Counted from the first letter of the stretch, positions 1 to 12,367 are shown. The stretch is 64,000 nt of DNA from Rhodococcus sp. SGAir0479 (GCF_005484805.1 NZ_CP039432.1:2790001-2854000), one strand, 5' to 3'. Translations and numbers: made by a program. Notes: generated from the sequence alone by a model not told the origin.

Positions 1-3400
<3,400 letters not shown>

Positions 3401-3403
3401 CCC

Positions 3404-4189
3404 GTGCCCGAGGGAGACACCGTCTGGCAGGCGGCGCAGCGGCTCGACGCCGCGCTCACCGGCCACACACTGACCGAGTGCGACGTCCGGGTCCCGCGGT
3501 ACGCCACCGTCGACCTCACGGGCCTGCGGGTGGACGAGACCGTGGCCAGGGGCAAGCATCTGCTCACCCGCGTCGGTGAGTTCACGATTCACACCCACCT
3601 GAAGATGGAGGGGGTGTGGCACGTGTATCCCCGCGGCGCGCGCTGGAAACGCCCCGCCCATCAGGCCCGGATCATCCTCGGGACCGACGACACGGTGGCC
3701 GTCGGGTTCGCGCTCGGGATCACCGAGGTGATCGAGCGTGCCCACGAGGGGGACGTCGTGGGATATCTCGGACCCGACCTCCTCGGCCCCGACTGGGATG
3801 CCGACGCCGCGACGGCCAACCTGGTGGCCGCGGGCGATCGCCCGATCGGCGAGGCCCTCCTGGACCAGCGGATCATGGCCGGGATCGGCAACGTGTACCG
3901 CAACGAGATCTGTTTCCTGCGCGGCGTCGACCCGCGTACCCCCACCGCGCGGGTCCCGGACCTGCCTCGCACGGTCGACCTCGCGTACCGGCTCCTGCAG
4001 GCCAACCGGGCCCGGGTCGCGCGGGTCACCACCGGCGATCGTCGGCCCGGCCGGCGCAGCTGGGTGTACGGGCGCGGGGGCAAGCCGTGCCTGCGATGCG
4101 GAACGACGATCGTGGCCGGCGAGCTCGGGGAGACGCCCGGGCGCGAACGGTCGATCTTCTACTGCCCCCGGTGTCAGCCGCCGCGCTGA
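3404..4189 (+). CDS. nei: Fpg/Nei family DNA glycosylase (endonuclease VIII, Nei2 type)
   Basis: A bifunctional DNA glycosylase/AP lyase that removes oxidised bases. The protein has 261 residues, the usual size. It starts MPEGD: after Met removal Pro2 is the Schiff-base nucleophile and Glu3 the general acid. A beta-strand lysine follows in ARGKHLL (about residues 47-53). The helix-two-turn-helix region has GIGNVYRNEI (about 163-172). The C-terminal zinc finger has two CxxC pairs (CLRC and CPRC, about 228-257). The GTG start is 3 bp after the lhr stop. The 3' end overlaps the convergent TetR gene by 16 bp. It corresponds to M. tuberculosis Rv3297 by sequence character and position. Confidence 0.93.
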   Translation: MPEGDTVWQAAQRLDAALTGHTLTECDVRVPRYATVDLTGLRVDETVARGKHLLTRVGEFTIHTHLKMEGVWHVYPRGARWKRPAHQARIILGTDDTVAVGFALGITEVIERAHEGDVVGYLGPDLLGPDWDADAATANLVAAGDRPIGEALLDQRIMAGIGNVYRNEICFLRGVDPRTPTARVPDLPRTVDLAYRLLQANRARVARVTTGDRRPGRRSWVYGRGGKPCLRCGTTIVAGELGETPGRERSIFYCPRCQPPR

Positions 4190-4779
4190 CCCGCCGCCGC
4201 GAGCAGCGTGACGCAGTGCGCGACGAAGCGGTCCCGGGGCGCGGTGATGGTGCCGTCGAGAAGTCCGATGAACAAGCTGGTCAACGCGCCCACCAGCCCG
4301 ACGGCGGTCATCTGCCGCTCGTCCGGGTCCGTGATGTGTGACAGCTGCTCGTGCACCAACAGCACGAAGGCCGGCGCGAGTTCGAGGCCCTGCCCGCCGA
4401 GGGCCGGTTCCGTCAGCGGTGCCAACAGCAGAATTCGACCGCGGGCCGGGTGGTCCACCATCAGTTCCACGAACGCGGTCACGGCCGCCGCGGCCCGCTC
4501 CCCTGGTGACCGCGGCGAACCGAGCGCTCCGACGAGCGCCTCCTGCGCCTGCCGACCGACGTGGTCGTACACGGCTCGCACGAATTCGTCTCGGTCGGAG
4601 AAACTCTCGTAGAAATACCGTTCGGTGAGCGCGGCGGCGCGGCACACCGCACGCACGCCGACCGCGGCCCCGTCCCCGGCTCCGAGGAGGTCGACACCCG
4701 CGGCGAGCAGTGCGTCACGCCGCGCGGCACGACGCTCCTCGATGCCCCTGCCGGCCGACGTGCGCCGCTCGGTCGCCAC
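4174..4779 (-). CDS. TetR-family transcriptional regulator
   Basis: A 201-residue repressor-like protein. The N-terminal third is a TetR helix-turn-helix: alanine-rich helices, then the typical recognition helix and tail LTERYFYESFSDRDEFVRAV (about residues 39-58). The rest is an all-helical ligand-binding domain without recognisable ligand signature. I chose GTG at 4779 because GGAGGA lies 6 nt upstream; the frame stays open further upstream to 4944, but that part is arginine-rich and not TetR-like. It diverges from a small membrane-protein gene 94 bp away, the probable target. The 3' end overlaps nei. The ligand is unknown. Confidence 0.88.
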   Translation of the reverse strand: MATERRTSAGRGIEERRAARRDALLAAGVDLLGAGDGAAVGVRAVCRAAALTERYFYESFSDRDEFVRAVYDHVGRQAQEALVGALGSPRSPGERAAAAVTAFVELMVDHPARGRILLLAPLTEPALGGQGLELAPAFVLLVHEQLSHITDPDERQMTAVGLVGALTSLFIGLLDGTITAPRDRFVAHCVTLLAAAGQRGG

Positions 4780-4857
4780 TCGTCCTCCAGACCTCGATCC
4801 CGCTCCGGCGATCCTAGCGACGACCTGCGTCACTACGCGCCGCCCGCGGGTCGTCTG

Positions 4858-4874
4858 TGCGACGCTTTGTCGCA
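4858..4874. promoter_or_regulatory. 17-bp palindrome, candidate TetR operator
   Basis: TGCGAC-5nt-GTCGCA lies in the divergent TetR/membrane-protein intergenic region and ends on the first base of the ATG at 4874. Size and position fit a TetR operator, but the arms are GC-rich and only 6 bp, so chance is possible. A second, wider repeat (GACGACC 4819-4825 / GGTCGTC 4849-4855) is also present. Confidence 0.35.
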
Positions 4875-5413
4875 TGGAATCGGATCTGCGTTCGTTGATG
4901 CACCGACCGCTGCTCAGCCGGTCGGTTCCGCTCGACAAGGACAATGCCGCGAGCCGGATCAGCGCCTACGTGTACGGAAACATCCTGATCCTGGCGGCGC
5001 TGATCCCGGAAACCATCTCGCGCAGCGATTCCCGCACGATCGCGATCGTCGCCGGCACCGCGATCTCGACCTTCATCGCGCACGTCTTCGCCGAGGGGGT
5101 CGGCCGATCGGTGCGATCCGGGCGCCAGCTCACCACCGCCGAGCGGCTCGCCGAACTGCGCGATTCGGTGCCGGTACTCAGTTCCGCCGTCGTCCCGATC
5201 GTCGTGCTGGCCACGGCCTACTTCGGCTGGGTGGAGGCCTTCACCGCGCAGGTGATCGCCGAGGTCGCGATCCTGGTGCGCATCGCGTCGATGGTGTTCG
5301 TCATCACCCGACTGCGCGGCGAACGTCCCACCGGCAACACCCTGATCGCCGCGGTGGCGCTCGCCGTCGTCGCCACCGCGGTGGTGGTCGTCAAAGTCGT
5401 GTTGACCCACTAG
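4874..5413 (+). CDS. Small multispanning membrane protein, unknown function
   Basis: A 179-residue protein with four or five predicted membrane spans (about residues 32-47, 55-75, 98-120, 125-143 and 153-176) joined by short charged loops. I recognise no catalytic or binding motif. ATG 4874 is preferred because the residues upstream are arginine/alanine-rich and not membrane-protein-like; no clear ribosome-binding site precedes it, so it could be leaderless. It diverges from the TetR gene and is probably controlled by it. The last 23 bp overlap the convergent glpD. Confidence 0.8.
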   Translation: MESDLRSLMHRPLLSRSVPLDKDNAASRISAYVYGNILILAALIPETISRSDSRTIAIVAGTAISTFIAHVFAEGVGRSVRSGRQLTTAERLAELRDSVPVLSSAVVPIVVLATAYFGWVEAFTAQVIAEVAILVRIASMVFVITRLRGERPTGNTLIAAVALAVVATAVVVVKVVLTH

Positions 5414-7145
5414 CGGCCGCGCCCGGGACCGGCTCGAGAATCTCCGCGCGCGCTTCGGGCGCGGCCACGCGCAGGGCGTCGGCGGAGGCGTCGTCGGGTT
5501 GGGCCTGCGACATGATCTCGGCCTCGACGCGCGCGCGGTAGGTCTCGACCTCCCGCTCGATCGCGGCGTCGTCCCAGCCGAGGACCGGTGCCACCAGTCG
5601 GGCCACCTGTTCGGCGCAGTCGACGCCGCGGTGCGAGTACTCGATCGAGATGCGGGTGCGCCGGGCCAGGATGTCCTCGAGGTGGAGGGCGCCCTCGGCC
5701 GCCGCGGCGTACACGGCCTCCACCTGCAGGTAGTCGGGTGCCTCGGTGATCGGCTCGAGCAGTTCGGGTGACTCGTCCGCGAGTTCGAGCACCTCGTCGA
5801 TCAGCGAACCGTACCGGTCCAGCAGGTGCTTCACCCGATACGGGTGCAGTCCGTGCACCTGTCCCAGATGCACCGCCTGATTGACCAGTGCGAAGTAGCC
5901 GTCGGCGCCGGCCAACGGCACCTTCTCGGTGATCGACGGCGCCACCCGCGCCGGGATGTCCTCGGCCGCGAGGTCGACGGCGTCCTTGCCCATCACCCGG
6001 TAGGTCGTGTACTTGCCGCCGGCGATCGCGACCAGGCCGGGCGCCACCCGCGCCACGGCGTGCTCACGCGAGAGCTTCGACGTCTCGTCGCTCTCCCCCG
6101 CCAGGAGCGGGCGCAGGCCGGCGTAGACGCCGTCGATATCCTCGGGGGTGAGCGCCGTGGCCAGCACCTTGTTGACGTGACCGAGGATGTAGTCGATGTC
6201 GGCCTTGGTCGCGGCCGGGTGCGCGAGATCGAGGTTCCAGTCGGTGTCGGTGGTGCCGATGATCCAGTGGTTGCCCCACGGGATGACGAACAGGACCGAC
6301 TTCTCGGTACGGAGGATGATGGCGGAGTCGCTCACGATGCGATCGCGCGGGACGACGATGTGGACGCCCTTGGACGCCCGCACCCGGAACCGGCCGCGCT
6401 GGTGCGAGAGCGCCTGGATCTCGTCGGTCCACACGCCGGTCGCGTTGATGACGACGTGCCCCTTGACCTCGGTGGTCTCCCCCGACTCGGAGTCGCGCAC
6501 CCGGACCCCCGAGACCCGGTCCGCCTCGCGGAGGAACCCCACCACCTGCGTGGACGTGCGGACCACGGCCCCGTAGTGCGCCGCCGTGCGCGCCACCGTC
6601 ATGGTGTGCCGGGCGTCGTCGACGACGGTGTCGTAGTACCGGATTCCGCCGACGAGCGCGCCCCGCTTGAGACCCGGCGCCATCCGCAGCGCTCCGGCGC
6701 GGGTCAGATGTTTCTGCGCCGGAACAGTTTTCGCTCCGCCCATCCGGTCGTAGAGGAAGATCCCGGCAGCCATGTAGGGCCGCTCCCACACCCGATGAGT
6801 GAGGGGGAAGAGGAATTTCAACGGTTTGACGAGGTGCGGGGCGAGCGTCGACATCGACAGCTCGCGCTCGTGCAGGGCCTCGGCCACCAGCCCGAACTCG
6901 AGCTGCTCGAGGTAGCGCAGGCCGCCGTGGAACATCTTCGACGACCGCGACGAGGTGCCGGACGCGAAATCGCGGGCCTCGACGAGTGCGACCTTGAGAC
7001 CGCGCGTCGCGGCGTCCAGCGCGGCACCCGCGCCGACGACTCCGCCGCCGATCACCACCACGTCGAACTGCTCGGTCCCCAACTGCTCCCAGGCCCGCTC
7101 GCGCTGCTGCGGACCCAGGAATTGCACACCAGGCTGCTTGTCCAA
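5391..7145 (-). CDS. glpD: Glycerol-3-phosphate dehydrogenase, FAD-dependent (aerobic)
   Basis: Oxidises sn-glycerol 3-phosphate to dihydroxyacetone phosphate and passes electrons to the membrane quinone pool. 584 residues, as in the family. The FAD dinucleotide fold is VVVIGGGVVGAG near residue 26, followed by FASGTSSRSSKMFHGGLRYL, the substrate/FAD signature. The middle has IIGTTDTDW, and the C-terminal 150 residues form the DAO_C helical domain. I prefer TTG at 7145 (GGGAGA 8 nt upstream, length fits M. tuberculosis GlpD2). An in-frame ATG at 7202 would add 19 residues but has a weak ribosome-binding site. Divergent from glpK, it forms a glycerol catabolism pair. The 3' end overlaps the membrane-protein gene by 23 bp. 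Confidence 0.92.
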   Translation of the reverse strand: MDKQPGVQFLGPQQRERAWEQLGTEQFDVVVIGGGVVGAGAALDAATRGLKVALVEARDFASGTSSRSSKMFHGGLRYLEQLEFGLVAEALHERELSMSTLAPHLVKPLKFLFPLTHRVWERPYMAAGIFLYDRMGGAKTVPAQKHLTRAGALRMAPGLKRGALVGGIRYYDTVVDDARHTMTVARTAAHYGAVVRTSTQVVGFLREADRVSGVRVRDSESGETTEVKGHVVINATGVWTDEIQALSHQRGRFRVRASKGVHIVVPRDRIVSDSAIILRTEKSVLFVIPWGNHWIIGTTDTDWNLDLAHPAATKADIDYILGHVNKVLATALTPEDIDGVYAGLRPLLAGESDETSKLSREHAVARVAPGLVAIAGGKYTTYRVMGKDAVDLAAEDIPARVAPSITEKVPLAGADGYFALVNQAVHLGQVHGLHPYRVKHLLDRYGSLIDEVLELADESPELLEPITEAPDYLQVEAVYAAAAEGALHLEDILARRTRISIEYSHRGVDCAEQVARLVAPVLGWDDAAIEREVETYRARVEAEIMSQAQPDDASADALRVAAPEARAEILEPVPGAAASGSTRL

Positions 7146-7226
7146 CTCGGTCTCCCGTGGTTGTCGGCGAATCTGCTCCCAGGCTAGTAGCTTCGTGCGC
7201 ATACCGCCCGAGAGACGAGGACGACC

Positions 7227-8738
7227 GTGACGCAGTACATCGCCGCCATCGACCAGGGAACGACGTCGAGCCGATGCATGATCTTCGACCACGACGGGCG
7301 GGTCGTGGGTGTGGCGCAGAAGGAACACGAGCAGATCTTCCCGAAACCGGGATGGGTGGAACACGATCCGGAGGAGCTCTGGAGCAACACCCGCGAGATG
7401 GTCGGGTCGGTGCTCGCGAAGACGAATCTCACCGCCAAGGACATCGCGGCCGTCGGGATCACCAACCAGCGGGAGACCACCGTGGTGTGGGATCGCGAAA
7501 CCGGCAAGCCCGTCTACAACGCGATCGTCTGGCAGGACACGCGCACCGACCGCCTGTGCACCGAACTGGCCGGCGACGAGGGCCGCGGCCGGTTCCGCGA
7601 CGCCACCGGGCTGCCGCTGTCCACGTACTTCTCCGGCCCCAAAGCCCGGTGGATCCTCGACAACGTCGACGGCGCCCGTGAGCGCGCCGAGGCGGGCGAG
7701 CTGTGCTTCGGCACCGTCGACTCGTGGATCCTGTGGAATCTCGCCGGGGGCCTGCACGTCACCGACGTCACCAACGCCTCGCGCACACTACTGATGAATC
7801 TCGAGACCCTCGACTGGGACCGCGACGTCTGCGACGCGATGGGCATTCCCGTCTCGATGCTGCCCGAGATTCGCAGTTCGTCCGAGGTGTACGGCGAACT
7901 GGAACTGCCCGGCATCTCGGCGGGTATCCCGGTGGCCGGCATTCTCGGCGACCAGCAGGCGGCGATGTTCGGCCAGGCGTGCCTGGCGGAGGGGGATGCC
8001 AAGAACACGTACGGCACGGGCAATTTCCTCTTGGTCAACACCGGAACCACACCGGTGCACAGCGAACACGGCCTGCTCACCACCGTCTGCTACAAGCTGG
8101 GCGACAAGCCCGCGGTGTACGCGCTCGAGGGCTCGGTTGCGGTCACCGGCTCTCTCGTCCAGTGGTTGCGCGACAATCTGGGAATCATACAGTCCGCCAA
8201 GGAGATCGAACCGCTCGCGAAGACGGTCGACGACAACGGCGGCGCGTACTTCGTCCCGGCGTTCTCGGGACTGTTCGCGCCGCGCTGGCGTCCCGATGCC
8301 CGGGGGGTCATCGCCGGACTGACGCGTTTCGTCAACAAGGGGCACCTCGCGCGGGCCGCGCTCGAGGCGACCGCCTACCAGACGCGGGAGGTGATCGAGG
8401 CGATGCGCGCCGACTCCGGTGTGGAACTGAGCACGCTCAAGGTGGACGGCGGCATGGTGGTCAACGAGACGCTGATGCAGTTCCAGGCCGACATCCTGAA
8501 CCTTCCCGTCACCCGGCCGGTCGTGAACGAGACCACGGCGCTCGGCGCAGCCTACGCGGCCGGCCTGGCCGTCGGCTTCTGGGAGGGCGAGGACGACATT
8601 CGCGACAACTGGGCCGAGGACAAGGCCTGGGAACCGCGGATGGAGGACGACGAGCGCGAGCGCCTGTACGCCGGATGGAACCGCGCCGTCGAGCGGACCT
8701 ACGACTGGACCGACGAGGACGACAGCGCCTCCGCGTAG
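7227..8738 (+). CDS. glpK: Glycerol kinase
   Basis: Phosphorylates glycerol with ATP to sn-glycerol 3-phosphate, the substrate of the divergent GlpD. 503 residues, standard length for FGGY-family GlpK. The N-terminal phosphate-binding loop is DQGTTSSR (residues 9-16). GITNQRET (about 77-84) and WQDTRT (about 106-111) line the glycerol site. The second domain has GILGDQQAA and NTYGTGNF (about 238-270) and the adenosine-binding DGGMVVN near 410. GTG start at 7227 with GACGAGGA upstream. The 3' end overlaps the convergent Phd-SRPBCC gene by 40 bp. A regulator was not seen beside the pair. Confidence 0.96.
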   Translation: MTQYIAAIDQGTTSSRCMIFDHDGRVVGVAQKEHEQIFPKPGWVEHDPEELWSNTREMVGSVLAKTNLTAKDIAAVGITNQRETTVVWDRETGKPVYNAIVWQDTRTDRLCTELAGDEGRGRFRDATGLPLSTYFSGPKARWILDNVDGARERAEAGELCFGTVDSWILWNLAGGLHVTDVTNASRTLLMNLETLDWDRDVCDAMGIPVSMLPEIRSSSEVYGELELPGISAGIPVAGILGDQQAAMFGQACLAEGDAKNTYGTGNFLLVNTGTTPVHSEHGLLTTVCYKLGDKPAVYALEGSVAVTGSLVQWLRDNLGIIQSAKEIEPLAKTVDDNGGAYFVPAFSGLFAPRWRPDARGVIAGLTRFVNKGHLARAALEATAYQTREVIEAMRADSGVELSTLKVDGGMVVNETLMQFQADILNLPVTRPVVNETTALGAAYAAGLAVGFWEGEDDIRDNWAEDKAWEPRMEDDERERLYAGWNRAVERTYDWTDEDDSASA

Positions 8739-9289
8739 TCGCGCCACGCCGCCAACCGTTCGAGCCAGTAGTCCGCGCCGGGCCCGGCACCCTCCTGCTG
8801 GATCCGGACCACGGTGCCCGGCGCGGCGTCGGACAGAGCGATCGCGTCGGACAAACCGATGCGCACCTCGACACTATCGGCGGCTGAGCCGCTCCCCCAC
8901 ACCATCGTGATCGACTCGCCCGGGTCGCACTCGACCACGCGGCCGGTCCGCTCGTCCCACTCCGCGATGGCCTCACCGTGCAGGTACGTGTCGACCATGA
9001 GTTCCCCCCACCAGGGAACGCGATAGCGGTGCTGCGAGAAGACGCCCCACACCATCCCGCGCGACGCCCGGATCACGACGGACTCGTCGACCGTCGCGAG
9101 GTGCTCGGGCACGGCCGTCGAGGGGTCTGCGAGAGCTTCCAGGACACGGAGATCCTCGAGTGAGACCAGTGCGGCCGCAGGGGAACCGTTGCGCGTGATG
9201 GTGATCCGCTCCCCCGCGTACGCCGCGCGGCACACCAGGTCGCGCAACTGGGCCCGCGCCTCGCCGAACGGAATTCTCGTCGTCCTCAT
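8699..9289 (-). CDS. Phd/YefM antitoxin-like N-terminus fused to an SRPBCC (AHSA1-like) domain
   Basis: A 196-residue protein of two parts. Residues 1 to about 55 match Phd/YefM antitoxins in pattern: [15 protein letters not shown], then [22 protein letters not shown], the usual beta-hairpin. Residues about 65-190 look like a START/SRPBCC fold: alternating strands ending in [10 protein letters not shown] and a C-terminal amphipathic helix ([16 protein letters not shown]), a common ending of AHSA1-like proteins. No toxin ORF (Doc, YoeB or PIN type) lies beside it. It may therefore be a DNA-binding, ligand-sensing regulator rather than an antitoxin. ATG start at 9289. The 3' end overlaps glpK by 40 bp. 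Domain calls are by pattern only. Confidence 0.72.
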   Translation of the reverse strand: MRTTRIPFGEARAQLRDLVCRAAYAGERITITRNGSPAAALVSLEDLRVLEALADPSTAVPEHLATVDESVVIRASRGMVWGVFSQHRYRVPWWGELMVDTYLHGEAIAEWDERTGRVVECDPGESITMVWGSGSAADSVEVRIGLSDAIALSDAAPGTVVRIQQEGAGPGADYWLERLAAWRDYAEALSSSSVQS

Positions 9290-9373
9290 GGCGGCAGAGT
9301 AGGCGCGGGCACCGACAGCGCCGACAGCGGCGACAGCAGCGCGCGCTCCGGCGGAAAAGAGTGCCCGCCGCGA

Positions 9374-9416
9374 AATCGAAAATGTACAGAATCTCGTGAT
9401 CTGTACATTTTCGATT
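9374..9416. terminator. Perfect 17-bp AT-rich inverted repeat (terminator or operator)
   Basis: Arms 9374-9390 and 9400-9416 are perfect complements (core AAAATGTACAGA) around a 9-nt loop. The right arm touches the stop codon of the minus-strand aminotransferase. Transcribed leftward, the second arm ends CATTTTCGATT, so it can serve as an intrinsic terminator. Its low GC content is striking here, and a TGTACA core could equally be an operator for the Phd-SRPBCC gene, whose start is 84 bp downstream. Confidence 0.65.
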
Positions 9417-10624
9417 CACCGGGGAATCAGTTTTTCGGCGCGGGCGTCGTACGCCGACCGCAGCCGCGCGACACCCTCGACCAGCACCGCCTCCTCGTAG
9501 GTCGCGAAGCACAACCGGGCCGCGTGCGGATGGGCGTGCGCCACCCCGAACGCGCCGCCCGGCACGTAGGCGACGTCGTGCGCGAGGGCGGTGTCGAGCA
9601 ACGCGGTGGTGTCGACGCCGTCGGCGAACTCGATCCAGCAGAACATGCCGCCGTGCACGGTGGCATGCGAGATGCGGGGGCCGAAGGTCGACTCGAGTGC
9701 CCGGACCAGCGCACCGGCCCGGGCCGCGTAGGACCCGCGCACGGTGGCGAGGTGCTCGTCGAGCCACTCGTGGTCGTCCAGCAGTTCGGTCGCGATCTGC
9801 TGTGTGAGGGACGAACCGCACAGGTCGGCGCCCTGCTTGAGCAGTTCGACGGCCTCGCACACGCGGCGGTCCCCGTGCAGCCAGCCGATGCGCAGTGCCG
9901 GCGCGAGCGTCTTGGAGCCGCTCGACAGTCGCAGCACCCGGTCCGAGTGGGCGGCGACCGGCGCGGGCGCCGGAGTGTCGAACCACAGTTCGCCGTACGG
10001 GTCGTCCTCGATGACCCAGAACCCGTACCGGTCGGCGAGAGCCGCCAGATGCCGGCGCCGCCGCGCGGACAACACCACACCGCGCGGGTTGTGGAAATTG
10101 GAGACGGTGTGAACCACCTTGGGCCGCAGACCTTCCCGCAACGCATGTTCGAGAGCGGCGGTGTCCATCCCGTCCTCGTCGAGCGCGACGGGTGCCAGCG
10201 CAGCCTGCGCGGTCCGGAACACCTGCAGCGCACCGGTGTAGCCGGGCTCCTCCACGACGACGGTGTCGCCCGGGTCGATCAGCACCTGCGCGAGCAGGCT
10301 CAGCGCCTGCTGCGAGCCGTGCGTGACGACCACCTCGGCCGGATCGACCACGCGTCCGACCTTGCCGCTCTCCCGGACCGCGACGGTCTCGCGCAGCGGC
10401 GCCCACCCCGACGTCTCGCCGTACTGCACCGTCCGCGGGTCGTCGAGCGCACGAAGCGCGGCCTGCGAGATCCGTTCGCGGGGAACGAGTTTCGTTGCGG
10501 GAAGCCCTCCGGCGAGACTGATCACCGAAGGTCGAGCGGTGAGGGTGAGCAGGTCGCGGATGGCGGAGCTGCGCAGGTCGGCCATCCGCGCGGACAGCTG
10601 CAGGGGCGTCGAATCGAGTGACAT
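9416..10624 (-). CDS. PLP-dependent aminotransferase, class I/II (2-aminoadipate aminotransferase-like)
   Basis: A fold-type I aminotransferase of 402 residues, resembling the LysN/ARO8-like branch and the catalytic domain of MocR proteins but without the GntR domain. The N-terminus has SVISLAGGLPATKL (about residues 33-46) and VQYGETSGWAPLRE, the usual substrate-arm signature. VVTHGSQQALSLLAQVL (about 98-114) is the phosphate-binding region. NFHNPRGVVLS holds the cofactor-ring Asn and IEDDPYGEL the Asp that pairs with the pyridine nitrogen. SSGSKTLAPALRIGW carries the Schiff-base Lys (about residue 237). The amino-acid substrate cannot be read from the sequence. It stands alone, facing the same way as the Phd-SRPBCC gene. 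Confidence 0.85.
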   Translation of the reverse strand: MSLDSTPLQLSARMADLRSSAIRDLLTLTARPSVISLAGGLPATKLVPRERISQAALRALDDPRTVQYGETSGWAPLRETVAVRESGKVGRVVDPAEVVVTHGSQQALSLLAQVLIDPGDTVVVEEPGYTGALQVFRTAQAALAPVALDEDGMDTAALEHALREGLRPKVVHTVSNFHNPRGVVLSARRRRHLAALADRYGFWVIEDDPYGELWFDTPAPAPVAAHSDRVLRLSSGSKTLAPALRIGWLHGDRRVCEAVELLKQGADLCGSSLTQQIATELLDDHEWLDEHLATVRGSYAARAGALVRALESTFGPRISHATVHGGMFCWIEFADGVDTTALLDTALAHDVAYVPGGAFGVAHAHPHAARLCFATYEEAVLVEGVARLRSAYDARAEKLIPR

Positions 10625-10718
10625 ACGGCGACTTCCGTGGTCGAGGGGCCGTCACACACGACGGCACAGGACGAAGGCAGGAACACCCAGGTCGTCCCGG
10701 ATCCACGGGGCGGAGAGC

Positions 10719-10756
10719 GATGCGAGGGGGCCGATGGTTCTCGGCCCCCTCGCATC
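10719..10756. terminator. 16-bp GC-rich hairpin downstream of lpdA
   Basis: Perfect arms 10719-10734 and 10741-10756 (core GCGAGGGGGCCGA) with a 6-nt loop. It lies 60 bp past the lpdA stop and 95 bp upstream of the aminotransferase start. There is no T-run on either side, common for actinobacterial terminators. Probably ends lpdA transcription and insulates the next gene. Confidence 0.6.
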
Positions 10757-10770
10757 ATGTCACGACGTCA

Positions 10771-10802
10771 CCACGATGTGAACTGTGGTTCTCACATCGT
10801 GG
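10771..10802. terminator. 11-bp hairpin directly after lpdA
   Basis: CCACGATGTGA (10771-10781) and its complement (10792-10802) around a 10-nt loop start 14 bp past the lpdA stop. With the second hairpin at 10719 this makes a tandem terminator. The TGTGA...TCACA halves recall a CRP/GlxR site, but the 10-nt spacing is wrong for that. Confidence 0.55.
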
Positions 10803-10815
10803 GCAATCTCTCGCG

Positions 10816-12222
10816 TCAGTCCAGATCGTCGTGGCGCATGAGCTGGCGTGAGGCCTCGGTGATCGAGCCCGACAGCGAGGGGTACACCGAGAAGGTCTGC
10901 GCGAGGTCGTTCACCGTGAGGTTGTTCTGCACCGCGATCGCGATCGGCAGGATCAACTCGGATGCGGTCGCCGCGACGACCACACCGCCGATGACCACAC
11001 CGGTGGCCGGACGGCAGAAGATCTTCACGAAGCCGCGGCGCAGCCCGGACATCTTGGCGCGTGGGTTGGTGTTGAGCGGCAGCATGACGGTGCGCGCCGG
11101 CACGTCACCGTTGTCGATCGCCGCCTGGCTGACGCCGACGTTGGCGATCTCGGGACGCGTGAACACCGCCGAGGCCACGGTCTTGAGCTTGATCGGGCTG
11201 ACACCCTCGCCGAGCGCGTGGTACATCGCGATGCGGCCCTGCATCGCCGCGACGGAGGCCAGCGGCAGCAGGCCGGTGCAGTCGCCGGCCGCGTAGATGC
11301 CGGACACCGACGTCCGCGAAACCCGGTCCACCCGCAGGTAACCGCCCCGGTCGAGTTCGATACCGACCTTCTCGAGCCCCAGCCCGGTGGTGTTCGGGAC
11401 GGAACCGACGGCCATGAGGGCGTGGCTGCCGAACACGGTGCGCCCGTCCGACAGCTTGACCACCACGCCGCCGTCCTCGGTGCGTTCGACGGCGTCGGCG
11501 CGCGCGTGCTTGACGAGCGTCACGCCGCGCTCGGCCAGCACGTCCTCGAGCACCAGGGCGGCGTCGGCGTCCTCGTGCGGCATGACGCGGTCGCGGCTCG
11601 ACACCATCGTCACCTTGACGCCCATCTCGGTGTACGCCGACACGAACTCGGCGCCCGTGACACCCGAGCCGACGACGACGAGGTGCTCCGGCAGGTCCTC
11701 GAGGTCGTAGAGGTGGCGCCAGGTGAGGATGCGTTCGCCGTCCGGGAGCGCGCCGGGCAGCTCCCGGGGGCTGGCGCCGGTGGCGATGAGGACGACGTCG
11801 GCGTCGAGGATCTTCTCCTCGCCCGTCGACAGCGTCGCGCGGATCTGGTGGGCGGCCATGCCGATCTGCCGATCGATCACCTCGCCCTTGCCCGAGAGGA
11901 GCTGGACACCGACGCTCTGCAGCCGGGCGCGAATGTCGGAGGACTGAGCCTGGGCGAGGTTCTTGACGCGGGTGTTGATCTGCGGGAGGGAGATGGTGGC
12001 GCTCGACGGATCGAGCGCGATCCCGAGGTCGGTGGCGCGGCGCATGTCGGTACGGATGCCGGTCGACGCGATGAAGGTCTTGGACGGCACGCAGTCGTAC
12101 AGCACACATGCTCCACCGATGCCGTCCGAGTCGATCAGTGACACGGAGGCGCCGTGCTGGGCAGCAACCAGAGCTGCCTCGTATCCGGCTGGTCCGCCAC
12201 CGATGATCACGATCCGGGTCAT
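10816..12222 (-). CDS. lpdA: NAD(P)H:quinone reductase LpdA, dihydrolipoamide dehydrogenase-like flavoprotein
   Basis: A 468-residue pyridine nucleotide-disulfide oxidoreductase. The FAD fold is VIIGGGPAGYEAA (residues 5-17), followed by ACVLYDCVPSK (about 38-48) with the CX4C redox pair. The NAD(P)H fold is VVVGSGVTGAEF near 180. AAGDCTG (about 317) is the second FAD motif. The C-terminal dimerisation domain lacks the His-Glu pair of true lipoamide dehydrogenases, as in M. tuberculosis LpdA (Rv3303c), which reduces quinones and adds to oxidative-stress defence. That role is inferred from family and position: lpdA also lies between glpD and the Rv3304-like gene in mycobacteria. ATG at 12222 with a GGAGGA site just upstream. 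Confidence 0.88.
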   Translation of the reverse strand: MTRIVIIGGGPAGYEAALVAAQHGASVSLIDSDGIGGACVLYDCVPSKTFIASTGIRTDMRRATDLGIALDPSSATISLPQINTRVKNLAQAQSSDIRARLQSVGVQLLSGKGEVIDRQIGMAAHQIRATLSTGEEKILDADVVLIATGASPRELPGALPDGERILTWRHLYDLEDLPEHLVVVGSGVTGAEFVSAYTEMGVKVTMVSSRDRVMPHEDADAALVLEDVLAERGVTLVKHARADAVERTEDGGVVVKLSDGRTVFGSHALMAVGSVPNTTGLGLEKVGIELDRGGYLRVDRVSRTSVSGIYAAGDCTGLLPLASVAAMQGRIAMYHALGEGVSPIKLKTVASAVFTRPEIANVGVSQAAIDNGDVPARTVMLPLNTNPRAKMSGLRRGFVKIFCRPATGVVIGGVVVAATASELILPIAIAVQNNLTVNDLAQTFSVYPSLSGSITEASRQLMRHDDLD

Positions 12223-12367
12223 TCGTCCTCCAAGCTCACCGCGTCCGCCGGGATCTCCGGCACACCCGCGTACAACGCTATTCCAGTGACCGGGAACACG
12301 CAGGCTAGGGCCCCCTGGTGACTCTCCGGCTACCCGTGCACGACGGACACGGATTAGGCTTGCCGCC

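Noticed and set aside
4625-4873. N-terminal extension of the membrane protein to 4625
   Set aside because: The extension overlaps the TetR gene and is Arg/Pro/Ala-rich, unlike the rest of the protein.
10777-10796. TGTGA...TCACA as a CRP/GlxR operator
   Set aside because: The gap is 10 nt, not 6, and the element lies downstream of lpdA, where a terminator is expected.
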